Assembly: GCF_019634845.1 (NCBI RefSeq) | Contig: NZ_JAHCAQ010000014.1 | Location: 35,949-99,948, forward strand | Direction: 5' to 3' | DNA length: 64,000 nt | Source of the DNA: Dokdonella sp. | GTDB taxonomy: Bacteria > Pseudomonadota > Gammaproteobacteria > Xanthomonadales > Rhodanobacteraceae | Made by a program: the position numbers and the translations under genes | The notes under the pieces: model-generated | Told to the model about the DNA's origin: nothing | The model's database searches: none | The model's input: the letters and a program-made list of their open reading frames with translations, nothing else | Part shown: piece by piece, positions 38,280 through 51,568 of the stretch | Layout of the letters: every line of letters begins with the position of its first letter | Numbering within the stretch: the first letter of the stretch is position 1

Positions 38280-40379
38280 TCACCACACCTTCACGCGCTG
38301 CGCCGGCTCCAGATACAGCGCCTGGCCGGGCTGCACATCGAAGGCCGGATACCAGGCGTCGAGGTTGCGCACCGTGAGTGCGCGGTACTGGCCCGGCGCA
38401 TGCACATTGGTCAGCAGCGCATTGCGCAGCGCGGCTTCGCGCATCTTGCCGCGCCAGGCTTGCGCCCAGCCGAGGAACAGGCGTTGCGGCGCAGTGAAGC
38501 CTTCGAGCGCTGCACCCGGATCCGGATGGGCGAGCTGGTAAGCGTCGAAGGCGGTGGCGAGGCCGGCCACGTCGGCGATGTTCTCGCCCAGGGTCAGCTT
38601 GCCGTTGACCGCGAGGTCGGGCAATGGCCGGTAGTTGTCGAACTGCGCGGCCAGCGCGGCGCCGGCGGCCTCGAAGTGCTCGAGATCCTGCGCCGTCCAC
38701 CAGTTGGCGAGCTTGCCGGTCTCGTCGAACAGCGCGCCCGAGTTGTCGAAACTGTGGCTGATCTCGTGACCGATCACGGCACCGATCGCGCCGTAGTTGA
38801 CCGCGTCGTCCGCCGCGCCATCGAAGAACGGCGCCTGCAGAATCGCGGCCGGGAAGATCAGGCGGTTCTCCAGTGGCACGTTCAGCGCGTTGACGGTCTG
38901 CGGCAGCATGAACCACTCGCCGCGGTCGATCGGCCGGCCCAGCTTGGCGAGGTTGCGACGGTATTCGAACAGGCTCGCGCGCCGCGCATTGCCGAGCGCG
39001 TCGTCGCGCCGCGCCTCGAGCGCGCCGTAGTCGCGCCAGTGCTGCGGATAACCGACCTCGACCTTGAGGCCGGCGAGCTTGGCCCGTGCGCGCTGCTTGG
39101 TCTGCGCGCTCATCCACTCCAGTTTGTCGATGCGGCCACCGAACGCGGTGACGAGGTTGGCCACCATCGCCTCGGCGCGTTGCTTGGTCGGCGCCGAAAA
39201 ATGCCGCGCGACATAGATGCGGCCGACCGCATCGCCGAGCGCATCGTTGACCTCGTCGACGGCGCGCTTCCAGCGCTCGCGCTGCTGCGGGGTGCCGGCC
39301 AGTGCGGTGCCGTGGAACGCGAAGTGGGCCTCGGCGAACGCCTTGGGCAGGTAGCTGGCGGCGTCGTCGATCGCGTGGAAGGCGAGCCAGTCCTGCCAGG
39401 CGCGCAGCGGCTGCGCCGCCACCAGCGCGGCGATGCCGCTGACCGCGGCCGGCTGCCAGACGATGAACTCGGGTTGCCGGCCGAGGCCCGCCGCAGCGAA
39501 GTACGCGGCCCAGTCCAGCCCCGGTGCGCGGCGCGCAAAGTCGGTGATGCGCCAGGCGTTGGCGCCCTTGGCGACGTCGTTGGTTTCGAGCTGGCTCGCA
39601 TGTACGCGCGCGATCGCGGTCTCGAGCGCGAGGATGCGCTGCGCGCGCGCCGCGCCGTCGGCGATCCCGGCCAGCTCGAACAGTTGCGCGATGTAGGCCG
39701 CGTACTGCGTGCGCAGCTCGGCCATGCGACCGCCTTCGAGGTAGAAATCGCGGTCGGGCATGCCCAGCCCGCCCTGCACCAGATACGGCGCATATTCGTT
39801 CGGGCGCAGCAGGTTCGGCGCGACCCACAGGCCAAACAGGTTCGGCGTGTAGTAGTCGGTGGCGTTGAGCAGGTCGACGTCGGCCCGCAATGCCGCGCCG
39901 AGCGCCTTGGCCAGCGCATGCTTGTCGGCGATGGCCTCGATCGCGGCGAGACTCGGCCGCAGCGGTGCGAGGCCCTTGGCCTCGATGCCGGCCTCGTCCA
40001 TGAAGGCGGTGTACCAGGCACCGATGCGGGCTTCGTCGCCCGCCGCAGCGGTGTTGCCGGCGGCGGCCTCGAGGATCGCGCGGGTGTCGCTCAGGGCGCG
40101 TTCGCCGAGCGTCGAGAAGCTGTTCCAGCTCGAGCGGTCGGGCGGAATCTGCACGGACTGCAGCCAGCCGCCGTTGGCGTAGCCATAGAAGTCGTCACCC
40201 GGCGTGAGACTGCGATCCATGCCGGCGGTATCGAAGCCGAAGCTGCCCAGTGCCGGCGCGGCCGCGGGAGGCGTCGCGGCGGTTGGCGCCGCTGCATCCG
40301 GCGCCGGTGGCGTCGCATGGTCGCAGGCGCCCAGGGCGATGCTCAGGGCCAGGCACAGCAGGCGCAGCGGATGGGACAT
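38280..40379 (-). CDS. M13 family metallopeptidase (neprilysin/PepO-like), lipoprotein
   Basis: A zinc endopeptidase of 699 residues. The signal ends in a lipobox (IALGAC), so the mature protein is probably membrane-anchored. Family features: FYGYANGGWL near the N-terminus, HExxH at 538-542 (GHEISHSFD), the third zinc ligand Glu599 (GENIADVAG) and the PGQYR/VKVW C-terminal region. Upstream open sequence without a signal was ignored. It is divergent from the M14 peptidase gene. Confidence 0.95.
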   Translation of the reverse strand: MSHPLRLLCLALSIALGACDHATPPAPDAAAPTAATPPAAAPALGSFGFDTAGMDRSLTPGDDFYGYANGGWLQSVQIPPDRSSWNSFSTLGERALSDTRAILEAAAGNTAAAGDEARIGAWYTAFMDEAGIEAKGLAPLRPSLAAIEAIADKHALAKALGAALRADVDLLNATDYYTPNLFGLWVAPNLLRPNEYAPYLVQGGLGMPDRDFYLEGGRMAELRTQYAAYIAQLFELAGIADGAARAQRILALETAIARVHASQLETNDVAKGANAWRITDFARRAPGLDWAAYFAAAGLGRQPEFIVWQPAAVSGIAALVAAQPLRAWQDWLAFHAIDDAASYLPKAFAEAHFAFHGTALAGTPQQRERWKRAVDEVNDALGDAVGRIYVARHFSAPTKQRAEAMVANLVTAFGGRIDKLEWMSAQTKQRARAKLAGLKVEVGYPQHWRDYGALEARRDDALGNARRASLFEYRRNLAKLGRPIDRGEWFMLPQTVNALNVPLENRLIFPAAILQAPFFDGAADDAVNYGAIGAVIGHEISHSFDNSGALFDETGKLANWWTAQDLEHFEAAGAALAAQFDNYRPLPDLAVNGKLTLGENIADVAGLATAFDAYQLAHPDPGAALEGFTAPQRLFLGWAQAWRGKMREAALRNALLTNVHAPGQYRALTVRNLDAWYPAFDVQPGQALYLEPAQRVKVW

Positions 40380-40562
40380 GGTCACTCTCGCAGGGGTGGC
40401 AGGCTGCGAGCGTAGGCGGGCGCGGCCCGCGCGACAACGTGCCGATGGTCCTGCACCGGGTATCGCGCGCGACGCTGCGCCGCAACATGCGGCGGACCGC
40501 GTGCGCGCCGCTGCCGCCTGCCCGCGAGGGCTTATGATCGCGTCTTTTGCGGGGAGACCACG

Positions 40563-43055
40563 ATGTCGCACAAGCGCCTGCTGGCGGTTGCCTTGAGTGT
40601 TGCCACGTCCGCCGCGATGGCGCAGGACGCGGTCGATGCCGCTTGGATCATCCAGGCGCACTACCCGGACGCGGCGGCGCTTGCGCGCGTCGCGGCGCAG
40701 TTCGACCATCTGCAGGTCGATCGCAAGCAGCGCACCGTGCGTGTGCTGGCCGACGCCGCCGGTGAAGCGGCCTTGCGTGCCGCGGGTCTGGACGCCGTGC
40801 AGGTCGATCTCGCCGCCACGGCGCGCCTGCATGGCTTCGAGCGCACGCGGCTGGCGGCAGTGCGCAGCGGCATGGGGGCGAAGTCGATCCCGGGCTTTGC
40901 CTGCTATCGCACGGTCGAGGAAACCTACACGACGATGGACCAGCTCGCGGCGGCGCATACCGACATCGTCGCCGCCGACAGCTTCGGCAAGAGCTGGAAG
41001 AAGACCCAGAACCCGACCCAGGGCTATGACCTGCGCGCACTGCGCATCACCAACTTCGCGACGCTGGCGAGTGATCCGGATCGCCCGGCGATGGTCGTGT
41101 TCGGTTCGATCCATGCGCGTGAATACGGCCCGGCCGAACTCACCACGCGCTTCGGCGAGTGGCTCGTCAACAACTACGGCAGCGACCCCGAGGCAACCTG
41201 GCTCGTCGACCACAACGATTTCCGTCTCGTGCTCGAGGCCAATCCCGATGGGCGCAAGGTGGCCGAGCAGCAGGTCTACCAGCGCAAGAACATGGACACG
41301 GTATTCGGCTCATGCAGCAGTTCGCCCGGCATCGACCTCAACCGCAATTTCCCGTTCCACTGGAACATCACCGGCGGACAGGGCTCCAGTGGCAACACCT
41401 GCAACGAGACCTATCGCGGCCCGACGCCGATGTCCGAGCCCGAGACCCAGCACCTCGTGCACTACGTGGTCGGCGACTGCACGGCCGCAGGTGTGTGCAC
41501 GGGCGGCGTGTTTGCCGATCGCCGCAGCGGGCCGATGAGTCCGCCCAGCGTCGGCGGTGATGGTGGCGCGGCTGCGCCCGACGACACCACCGGCGTGTTC
41601 TTCGACATCCACAGCAACGCCAGCCTCGTGCTGTGGCCGTGGGGCGACACCACGAACGGCGCGCCCAACCAGGCCGGCCTGCGCACGCTCGGCCGCCGCA
41701 TGGCGTTCTTCAACGATTACACGCCCGAGCAGTCCGATTCGCTGTATCCGACCGACGGCACCACCGACGACACGATGTACGGCCTCGTCGGCGTGCCGGC
41801 CTACACGATCGAACTCGATGGTGTCGACTTCTTCCAGCCCTGTGCCGACTTCGAATCGTTCACGCTGCCGGCCAACCTGGCTGCCTTGCGCTACACCGCG
41901 CGCAGCCTGCATGCGCCCTACCGGCTGCCGGCCGGGCCCGACGCGCTCGAGGTCGCGGTCGGCTCCGACCTCGTGGTCGCCGGCGATTCGCTCAGCGTGA
42001 GTGCGCGCATCGACGACACGCGTTTCAACCAGTCCACCGCCGACGACCCGGTGCCGGGCACGATCCGCAACATCGGCAGCGCCCGCGCGAGCGTCGATGC
42101 GCTGCCGTGGCACAGCGGCGCCAATCCGGTCACGCTCGCCGCCAGCGACGGCAGCTTCGACGCGCCCGTCGAAGCGGTGGTCGGCACGATCGCGACGGCC
42201 GGTCTCGCCCCCGGTCGCCATCTGGCCTTTGTCCAGGGCAGTGACGCGCTCGGAACCGGCGGCACGCCCAACGCTGCGCAGTTCGACATCGTCGCTGCCG
42301 CCAGCGTCGGCACCTTGCAGGGCCAGGTGCGCGACGGTGCCACGCTGGCGCCACTCGTCGCGCAGATCACGCTCACTGCAGGCGCCCAGTCGCACCAGGG
42401 CGTCAGCGGTGGCGGCAGCGGCAACTACCAGGTGCATGGTTATCCCGCCACCTATCAGGTGCACGTGACCGCGCCAGGGCATATGCCGGAGGATCTTGCG
42501 GGCGTGGTGCTCAGCGCCGGCGCGAGTGCCAGCCACGATTTCATGCTCTACCCGAACTGCAGCGTGTTCGACGACGACGTCGAGCACGGCATCGCAGGCT
42601 GGACCGCCGCATCGCCGTGGGTGATCCAGAGCAACATCGGTGGCAACACGAGCCATGTCTGGAACACGCCCAACTACGGCAACAACCTCAACAGTTCACT
42701 GACCTCGGCCAGCATCAACCTGACCGGCTACGCCGATCTCGTGCTCACATTCGACGATCGCTGCGACACCGAGGCCGGCTACGACTTCGGCAACGTCGAA
42801 TACAGCAGCAACGGCGGCAGCTCGTGGACCAGCCTGTATACCTGCAGCGGTCGGGACCAGTGGCAGTCGCATCGACTGCAGCTGCCGGCCGGCGTCAATG
42901 GCGTGGCCGGGTTCAAGCTGCGCATGCGCCTGCAAAGCGACGTTTCGGTCACCCGCACTGGCTGGGCGATCGACAACATCCACCTCGAAGGTGGCGGCCC
43001 GGCCTGCCGCGCGGTGTGGGACGACCACATCTTCGTCGATGGTTTCGAGGACTGA
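40563..43055 (+). CDS. Secreted M14 zinc carboxypeptidase with C-terminal beta domains and IFVDGFED tail
   Basis: 830 residues. Signal peptide at about 1-20 (AMA cleavage). The M14 domain spans about 115-450, with zinc ligands His184 and Glu187 (SIHAREYG) and His350 (FFDIHSN), and catalytic Glu417 (YTIELDG). Then comes a carboxypeptidase-regulatory-like domain (TLQGQVRDGATLAP...) and a jelly-roll-type domain with paired cysteines. The protein ends exactly in DDHIFVDGFED, the short terminal motif also found in the protein at 57.0-58.1 kb. TATGAT at 40533-40538 is a plausible -10. Confidence 0.92.
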   Translation: MSHKRLLAVALSVATSAAMAQDAVDAAWIIQAHYPDAAALARVAAQFDHLQVDRKQRTVRVLADAAGEAALRAAGLDAVQVDLAATARLHGFERTRLAAVRSGMGAKSIPGFACYRTVEETYTTMDQLAAAHTDIVAADSFGKSWKKTQNPTQGYDLRALRITNFATLASDPDRPAMVVFGSIHAREYGPAELTTRFGEWLVNNYGSDPEATWLVDHNDFRLVLEANPDGRKVAEQQVYQRKNMDTVFGSCSSSPGIDLNRNFPFHWNITGGQGSSGNTCNETYRGPTPMSEPETQHLVHYVVGDCTAAGVCTGGVFADRRSGPMSPPSVGGDGGAAAPDDTTGVFFDIHSNASLVLWPWGDTTNGAPNQAGLRTLGRRMAFFNDYTPEQSDSLYPTDGTTDDTMYGLVGVPAYTIELDGVDFFQPCADFESFTLPANLAALRYTARSLHAPYRLPAGPDALEVAVGSDLVVAGDSLSVSARIDDTRFNQSTADDPVPGTIRNIGSARASVDALPWHSGANPVTLAASDGSFDAPVEAVVGTIATAGLAPGRHLAFVQGSDALGTGGTPNAAQFDIVAAASVGTLQGQVRDGATLAPLVAQITLTAGAQSHQGVSGGGSGNYQVHGYPATYQVHVTAPGHMPEDLAGVVLSAGASASHDFMLYPNCSVFDDDVEHGIAGWTAASPWVIQSNIGGNTSHVWNTPNYGNNLNSSLTSASINLTGYADLVLTFDDRCDTEAGYDFGNVEYSSNGGSSWTSLYTCSGRDQWQSHRLQLPAGVNGVAGFKLRMRLQSDVSVTRTGWAIDNIHLEGGGPACRAVWDDHIFVDGFED

Positions 43056-43105
43056 ACCTGCCGGCGGCGGCGCACCGCCGGCGCCGCCGCGCATCGATGC
43101 GTCCA

Positions 43106-43122
43106 TGCGTGGTTCGTCCCGC
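43106..43122 (+). repeat. 17-bp extragenic repeat, copy 1
   Basis: TGCGTGGTTCGTCCCGC, identical to 58162-58178. Both copies lie shortly downstream of genes whose products carry the IFxDGF motif. Confidence 0.6.
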
Positions 43123-43135
43123 ATCCCGGCGGGCC

Positions 43136-43171
43136 GGTTTCTTTCTCTTGCTTGTCCAAGAGAAAGAAACC
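43136..43171. repeat. 15-bp perfect inverted repeat
   Basis: GGTTTCTTTCTCTTG (43136-43150), a 6-base loop and CAAGAGAAAGAAACC (43157-43171). The stem is purine-rich on one strand and would form a very stable hairpin. It sits 81 bases after the peptidase stop and might terminate that transcript. The sequence is A/T-richer than its surroundings, and similar elements recur in Xanthomonadaceae intergenic DNA as far as I recall. Confidence 0.7.
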
Positions 43172-43406
43172 AAAGAGAAGGACACCCCCAAGCGCGCCGC
43201 CCGCGAGGCATCCTGCCTCACGGGTGCGTGAACGCCGGCCGGGGTTCGCCGACGGTGCATCCGTGCGCCCACGGCGAACGCGCGCGCATCGTGCGCGCGC
43301 CCCTGCGGGCCTTTGCGTCCGCCGTTCACCGGCGCGCACGGGGCCCCGGTGGAAAAGCGGCGCGCTCCTGCGCGCAGAAGCAGACGTCGAACGTCCCGTT
43401 CCCTCT

Positions 43407-43428
43407 GTAGAGCGGAGTTTGCTCCGCT
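43407..43428 (+). repeat. GTAG-type REP hairpin, forward copy
   Basis: GTAG (43407-43410) followed by a perfect hairpin AGCGGAG-TTTG-CTCCGCT. A 5' GTAG tetranucleotide with an imperfect or perfect stem is the form recognised by RAYT (TnpA-REP) transposases. Confidence 0.65.
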
Positions 43429-43468
43429 GGTCGTGGTGATCGGTTGTCACGCGGTGGCCGTGGCGTTT

Positions 43469-43491
43469 GAGCCGAGCAAGCGCGGCTCTAC
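43469..43491 (-). repeat. GTAG-type REP hairpin, inverted copy
   Basis: On the minus strand, GTAG followed by a GAGCCG/CGGCTC stem with an 8-base loop. Together with 43407-43428 it forms an inverted REP pair (BIME-like) spanning 85 bases. Confidence 0.6.
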
Positions 43492-43614
43492 AGGCAAAGC
43501 CGTTGCGCCTCGCGCGGTGCCAAAGCCGCTTTCCGTGGGCACGGCTTCAGCCGCGAACATGACGCGGCGCGGCGGCAACGGTGGTGACCGCGATCGGTCC
43601 CTCCGCTGTCGCCA

Positions 43615-43648
43615 AAGAAAAAGGCGCAGGTCCTTGCGGACCTGCGCC
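43615..43648 (-). terminator. Rho-independent terminator of nirS
   Basis: GGCGCAGGTCC (43623-43633) and GGACCTGCGCC (43638-43648) form an 11-bp perfect stem with a 4-base loop. On the minus strand it is followed by TTTTTCTTT. It lies 23 bases after the nirS stop. Confidence 0.92.
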
Positions 43649-43671
43649 TGGCAACCAACACTGCAGCGCGA

Positions 43672-48146
<4,475 letters not shown>

Positions 48147-48175
<29 letters not shown>

Positions 48176-48593
48176 TGACCGCCGCGCGCCCGCGCGCGAG
48201 CAGAAGGCCGGCGTGCTCGACGCGGAACGCATACTGCCAGTGGCCATCGCCGCCGAGCAGGTGCTGCGCATGCACCTCGAGGGCCGCATCGATGTCGTCG
48301 ATGCGGGCGCGGTGCAGCTCCACCTCGCGCAGCGACACCAGATAGCCCGGCGTGGCGACGCGCCCCTGCGCGCGCGCGAGCAGGCCGCCATGGATCGCCA
48401 TCGCCTGCGCGCCGTACTCGCACAGGTGCAACGCGCGCAGCATGCCGTCGCTGCGCAGCGGGTTGTCGGTGCGCGCATGCGAGTGCGTGCGGGCGTGGAT
48501 CGTGGCCGCGTCCCAGGCGATGACTTCGTCGAGCAGGCACATCGCACCCGCATGCGGAATCAGCGTGGCCCACTGTGGGCGCGGCAGGCTCAT
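48147..48593 (-). CDS. ApeP-like 3-hydroxyacyl-ACP dehydratase (hotdog fold)
   Basis: A 148-residue hotdog protein. The motif LIPHAGAMCLLDEVIAWD is the start seen in ApeP-type dehydratases of aryl-polyene clusters, followed by RALHLCEYGAQAMAIHGGL, which forms the central helix. It would dehydrate 3-hydroxyacyl-ACP during polyene elongation. The start overlaps the MMPL exporter stop by ATGA. The last 29 bases run antisense into the TonB receptor gene. Confidence 0.85.
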
Positions 48594-50905
48594 GGCTTGC
48601 CGCGCGCCATCAGGATCGACAGGCAGAAATGGAAGCCGACGCCAAGCGCGACGGTCAGCCCGATCGCGCGCAGCACCGGCAGCGAGGACAGCGCCTGCAG
48701 GCCGAACACGAGCAGCGCGGCGAGCACGCACACGAGCGTGGCATGCAGCGTGCGCCGCGCATCGGCCGCATCGCGCGGACGCTGCTCGAAGAACAGCGCA
48801 TAGTGCAGGCCGAGGCCAGCCGCGAGCGTGACCGCGACGAGGTGGAACAGCGACAGCGGGATGCCGGCGGCACGCTCGACCACGACCACGAGCAGCGTCG
48901 CCAGCGTCATCGGTGCCAGCACATGCCAGGCCCGGCGCAGGCTGCGCAGGGCGATGGCCACCGTCAGCGCGAGCAGCAGCAGGGCCACGCCGAGCGCGCG
49001 CAGGATGCGCTCGCGATAGGCGGCCACCAGCGACTCGGAGGCGGCCTTGAGGTCGATGAGGCGCACCGCGCCGGCGGTCGACTGCGCCCAGTGCTGCAGC
49101 GCCGCCGCGTCGTGCACGCCCGTCAGCGTGGCCAGCGCCAGACTGGTGTCGCCGCGGCGCACGAGCATCGCAGCCAGGCGCGCTCCGAACGGACTGCTGG
49201 CGAACGCCTGCGGCGTGAGTGGCGCGAGTTCGCGCGCGGTCTCCACGTCGTCGACGAACGGCTCGAACAGGCCCTGCCGGAACGGCAACCCGTCGCTGGC
49301 GGCCGCCAGCGCGGCCTCGAGCGCGGCGCGCGCGGGCAGGCGCGCCTGGCGCGCGCGCTGGGTGGCAAGGCTCGGCAGATAGCGGCTCGGCAGTTCCACG
49401 CCGTCGAGGGCGCCGCGCGCGACCAGTGCCTCGAGCGGTGCCTGCAGGCGTTCGGACAGCGCCAGCACGGCTTCGTCGTCGTTGCCCTGCAGCACGAGCA
49501 GGTAGCGCACGTCGGGCGCGCCGAGTTCGGCGCGCAACTGCGCGTCGCGTGCGAGCCACTGCGCCGGCACCGGGGTGAGTGCGGCGAGATCGTTCTGCCA
49601 CAGCGGGCCGGGCGCGCGCCACAGGATCACGCCACCGGCCAGTGCGAGCAGCCACGGCAGCCAGCGCAGGCGCGGCACGCGCTCGAGCAGTGCGCTCGCG
49701 CGGGCGAGCCCCGGGAGCGTGGCCACGTCGCGAAAGCGCCTCGGCAGCGCGCGCGGCAGCAGATGGCGCGTGGCCAGCCCGGCCGCGAGCAGGCCCGCGA
49801 TCGTGAACAGCGCCAGCTGCTGCAGACCGGGCACGCCCGAGGCGAAGAACGCCAGATAGGCGATCGCCGCCGACACGATCGCGGTGGCCAGCAGCGGCCA
49901 CAGCGCGCGCACGCTGGCCAGCGCGTCCTCGCCGGCGCGGCGGTGGCTGAGCACGCGCAGCGGATACTCCTGTGCCACGCCGAGCAGGGTGAAGCCGAAC
50001 GCGAGCGTGATGCCATGCGCCTGTCCGTACCACAGCGCGAGTGCGGCCAGTCCCGCCAGCGCGCCGGTCGCGACCGGCAGTGCGCCGAGCAGCAACGCGG
50101 GCAGGCTGCGGTAGGCGACGAGCAGCAGCACGATGAAGCCGAGCGTGCTGGCCGCGCCGAGGCGGTCGGCCTCGCCGCGCGTGCGGGCATCGATCTGCAT
50201 GCTGAACCAGCCGGGACCACTGATCTCGAGCCGCGCCTCGCCGCGCGCGGGCAGCGCCGCGAACGCGGCTTGCAGCGCTGTGATCGCGTCGCGTTGCGCA
50301 GCCGGGTCGAATCCCGCCGCGCGCGTCTGCGCGAGCAGCAGTGCGGCGCCGTCGCTGGCGAACCACACGCCGTCGTGCAGCGCGGGCATCTTGGGTGGGG
50401 CCCAGCGCTGTGCGAGGTTGAGCGTCTCCAGGGTCGGATCGCGCGCGAGCCAGGGCTTGAGCAGCGTCGCCGCCGGCGAGGCCAGGTCGGCGGCACGCTG
50501 CTCGAGCGCATCGCGCAGCCAGGCCGCGTCGAAGGCCTGCCGATCGAGCGTCGGCGTGAGCAGCCAACGGTAGGGCAGCCACGGCGATGGAATCGCAGCG
50601 GCGTCGAGCGCGCCGTTGAAAGCCTGCTCGAATCGCGCGTCACCGCGCAGCCAGGCCAACAGTCCGCGGCTGAGCTGCGCCAGCGTGGCCTCGTCGGCGC
50701 CCTCGATGGCAAGCAGCAACAGGCGCGAGGCCGGGCCATCGCCGATCTGGTCCATCACCAGTTGCTGGTCGGCCGTGCGCGGCGGCGGCATGAAGCTGCG
50801 CAGGTCGGTGCCGATGCGCAGCTGGCGCCAGGCGAGCGCGCCCAGTGCGGCGAGCGCGAGCAGCCACAGTGCGAGCAGCAGGGTGCGAGGTGGCTCAACG
50901 CGCAT
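48590..50905 (-). CDS. MMPL/RND-family exporter of the aryl-polyene locus (ApeM-like)
   Basis: A 771-residue inner-membrane protein with an RND-like duplication. One N-terminal span is followed by a large periplasmic loop (about 30-245) and five spans. A second periplasmic loop (about 400-600) and the remaining spans follow. Such predicted exporters in xanthomonadin and aryl-polyene clusters are thought to move the polyene lipid to the outer membrane together with a LolA-like carrier, which is encoded 9 bases upstream here. Confidence 0.85.
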   Translation of the reverse strand: MRVEPPRTLLLALWLLALAALGALAWRQLRIGTDLRSFMPPPRTADQQLVMDQIGDGPASRLLLLAIEGADEATLAQLSRGLLAWLRGDARFEQAFNGALDAAAIPSPWLPYRWLLTPTLDRQAFDAAWLRDALEQRAADLASPAATLLKPWLARDPTLETLNLAQRWAPPKMPALHDGVWFASDGAALLLAQTRAAGFDPAAQRDAITALQAAFAALPARGEARLEISGPGWFSMQIDARTRGEADRLGAASTLGFIVLLLVAYRSLPALLLGALPVATGALAGLAALALWYGQAHGITLAFGFTLLGVAQEYPLRVLSHRRAGEDALASVRALWPLLATAIVSAAIAYLAFFASGVPGLQQLALFTIAGLLAAGLATRHLLPRALPRRFRDVATLPGLARASALLERVPRLRWLPWLLALAGGVILWRAPGPLWQNDLAALTPVPAQWLARDAQLRAELGAPDVRYLLVLQGNDDEAVLALSERLQAPLEALVARGALDGVELPSRYLPSLATQRARQARLPARAALEAALAAASDGLPFRQGLFEPFVDDVETARELAPLTPQAFASSPFGARLAAMLVRRGDTSLALATLTGVHDAAALQHWAQSTAGAVRLIDLKAASESLVAAYRERILRALGVALLLLALTVAIALRSLRRAWHVLAPMTLATLLVVVVERAAGIPLSLFHLVAVTLAAGLGLHYALFFEQRPRDAADARRTLHATLVCVLAALLVFGLQALSSLPVLRAIGLTVALGVGFHFCLSILMARGKP

Positions 50906-50914
50906 CGACGCCGC

Positions 50915-51568
50915 TCACCGCTTGAGTCCGCGGCACAGCGCATCGAGCTGGCCCAGCGTCACGCGCGGTGCCAGCGGCGTGGCGGCGAGCGCACCGACCA
51001 GCAACACGCTTTCATCACCATCGGCCTCGCGCGTGCGGAAGCAGGTCGGTTCGCTGCCGCTGCCATCGACGCGCAGCCATTGCACGCGCCGCGCCAGGCG
51101 CGCATCGCGCGGCTCGAGTCGAAGCTGCCAGTGCGCCGCGTTGCCCGAGGCGCTCAGGCTGAAGTCGCGCGCGAGTGCGGCGGCGTCACCGCCGAGCAAG
51201 GCCGAGAACCCACGCAGGAAACTGTCGAGCTCGGGCACCTGCGCCAGCGGCAGGCTGCGCGCCGGCCGGTCGCCACGTTGCAGGCTCGCGTTGCCGCCAT
51301 CGACCGCCGTCAATTCGCGCCAGGGCGTGTCGACGCGCTTGGCGAGCTTGCCGGGGCCGAGGTACTGCATTTCGCCGCGCAGGATCAGCGGTCGTTCGAG
51401 CAGGCCGGAATAGCGCACCTCGACATAGGCGGTGACGGCCGGCACCTCGCGTTTGAGCGCGGCGACCAGCGCGGTTGCATCGGGGGCGGCGTCAGGCGCG
51501 GCCAGGGCTGTCGGCGCCAACGCCAGCAGCAGCGGCCACGCCACGCCCTTCGGGATTCCAGAAATCAT
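50915..51568 (-). CDS. LolA-like periplasmic carrier of the aryl-polyene locus
   Basis: 217 residues with a signal peptide (GVAWPLLLALAPTALA, cleavage before about residue 24). The mature part has the antiparallel-strand pattern of LolA-like lipoprotein carriers (YSGLLERPLILRGEMQYLGPGKLAKRV, then FLRGFSALLGGD). It probably shuttles the hydrophobic polyene across the periplasm in partnership with the MMPL exporter. Its first 77 bases overlap the end of the acyltransferase gene, an unusually long same-strand overlap. A later ATG is not obvious, so the start is tentative. Confidence 0.75.
   Translation of the reverse strand: MISGIPKGVAWPLLLALAPTALAAPDAAPDATALVAALKREVPAVTAYVEVRYSGLLERPLILRGEMQYLGPGKLAKRVDTPWRELTAVDGGNASLQRGDRPARSLPLAQVPELDSFLRGFSALLGGDAAALARDFSLSASGNAAHWQLRLEPRDARLARRVQWLRVDGSGSEPTCFRTREADGDESVLLVGALAATPLAPRVTLGQLDALCRGLKR

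Larger units (their letters stand above)
43056..43671. other. 616-bp intergenic region rich in repeats and hairpins
   Basis: No credible gene. From left to right it holds a G/C-rich hairpin just after the peptidase stop, a 17-base sequence repeated at 58162, a 15-bp perfect inverted repeat, a GTAG-type REP pair, a third imperfect hairpin (CGGCT-TC-AGCCG near 43545) and the nirS terminator. This resembles accumulated extragenic repeats rather than coding remnants. Confidence 0.7.
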
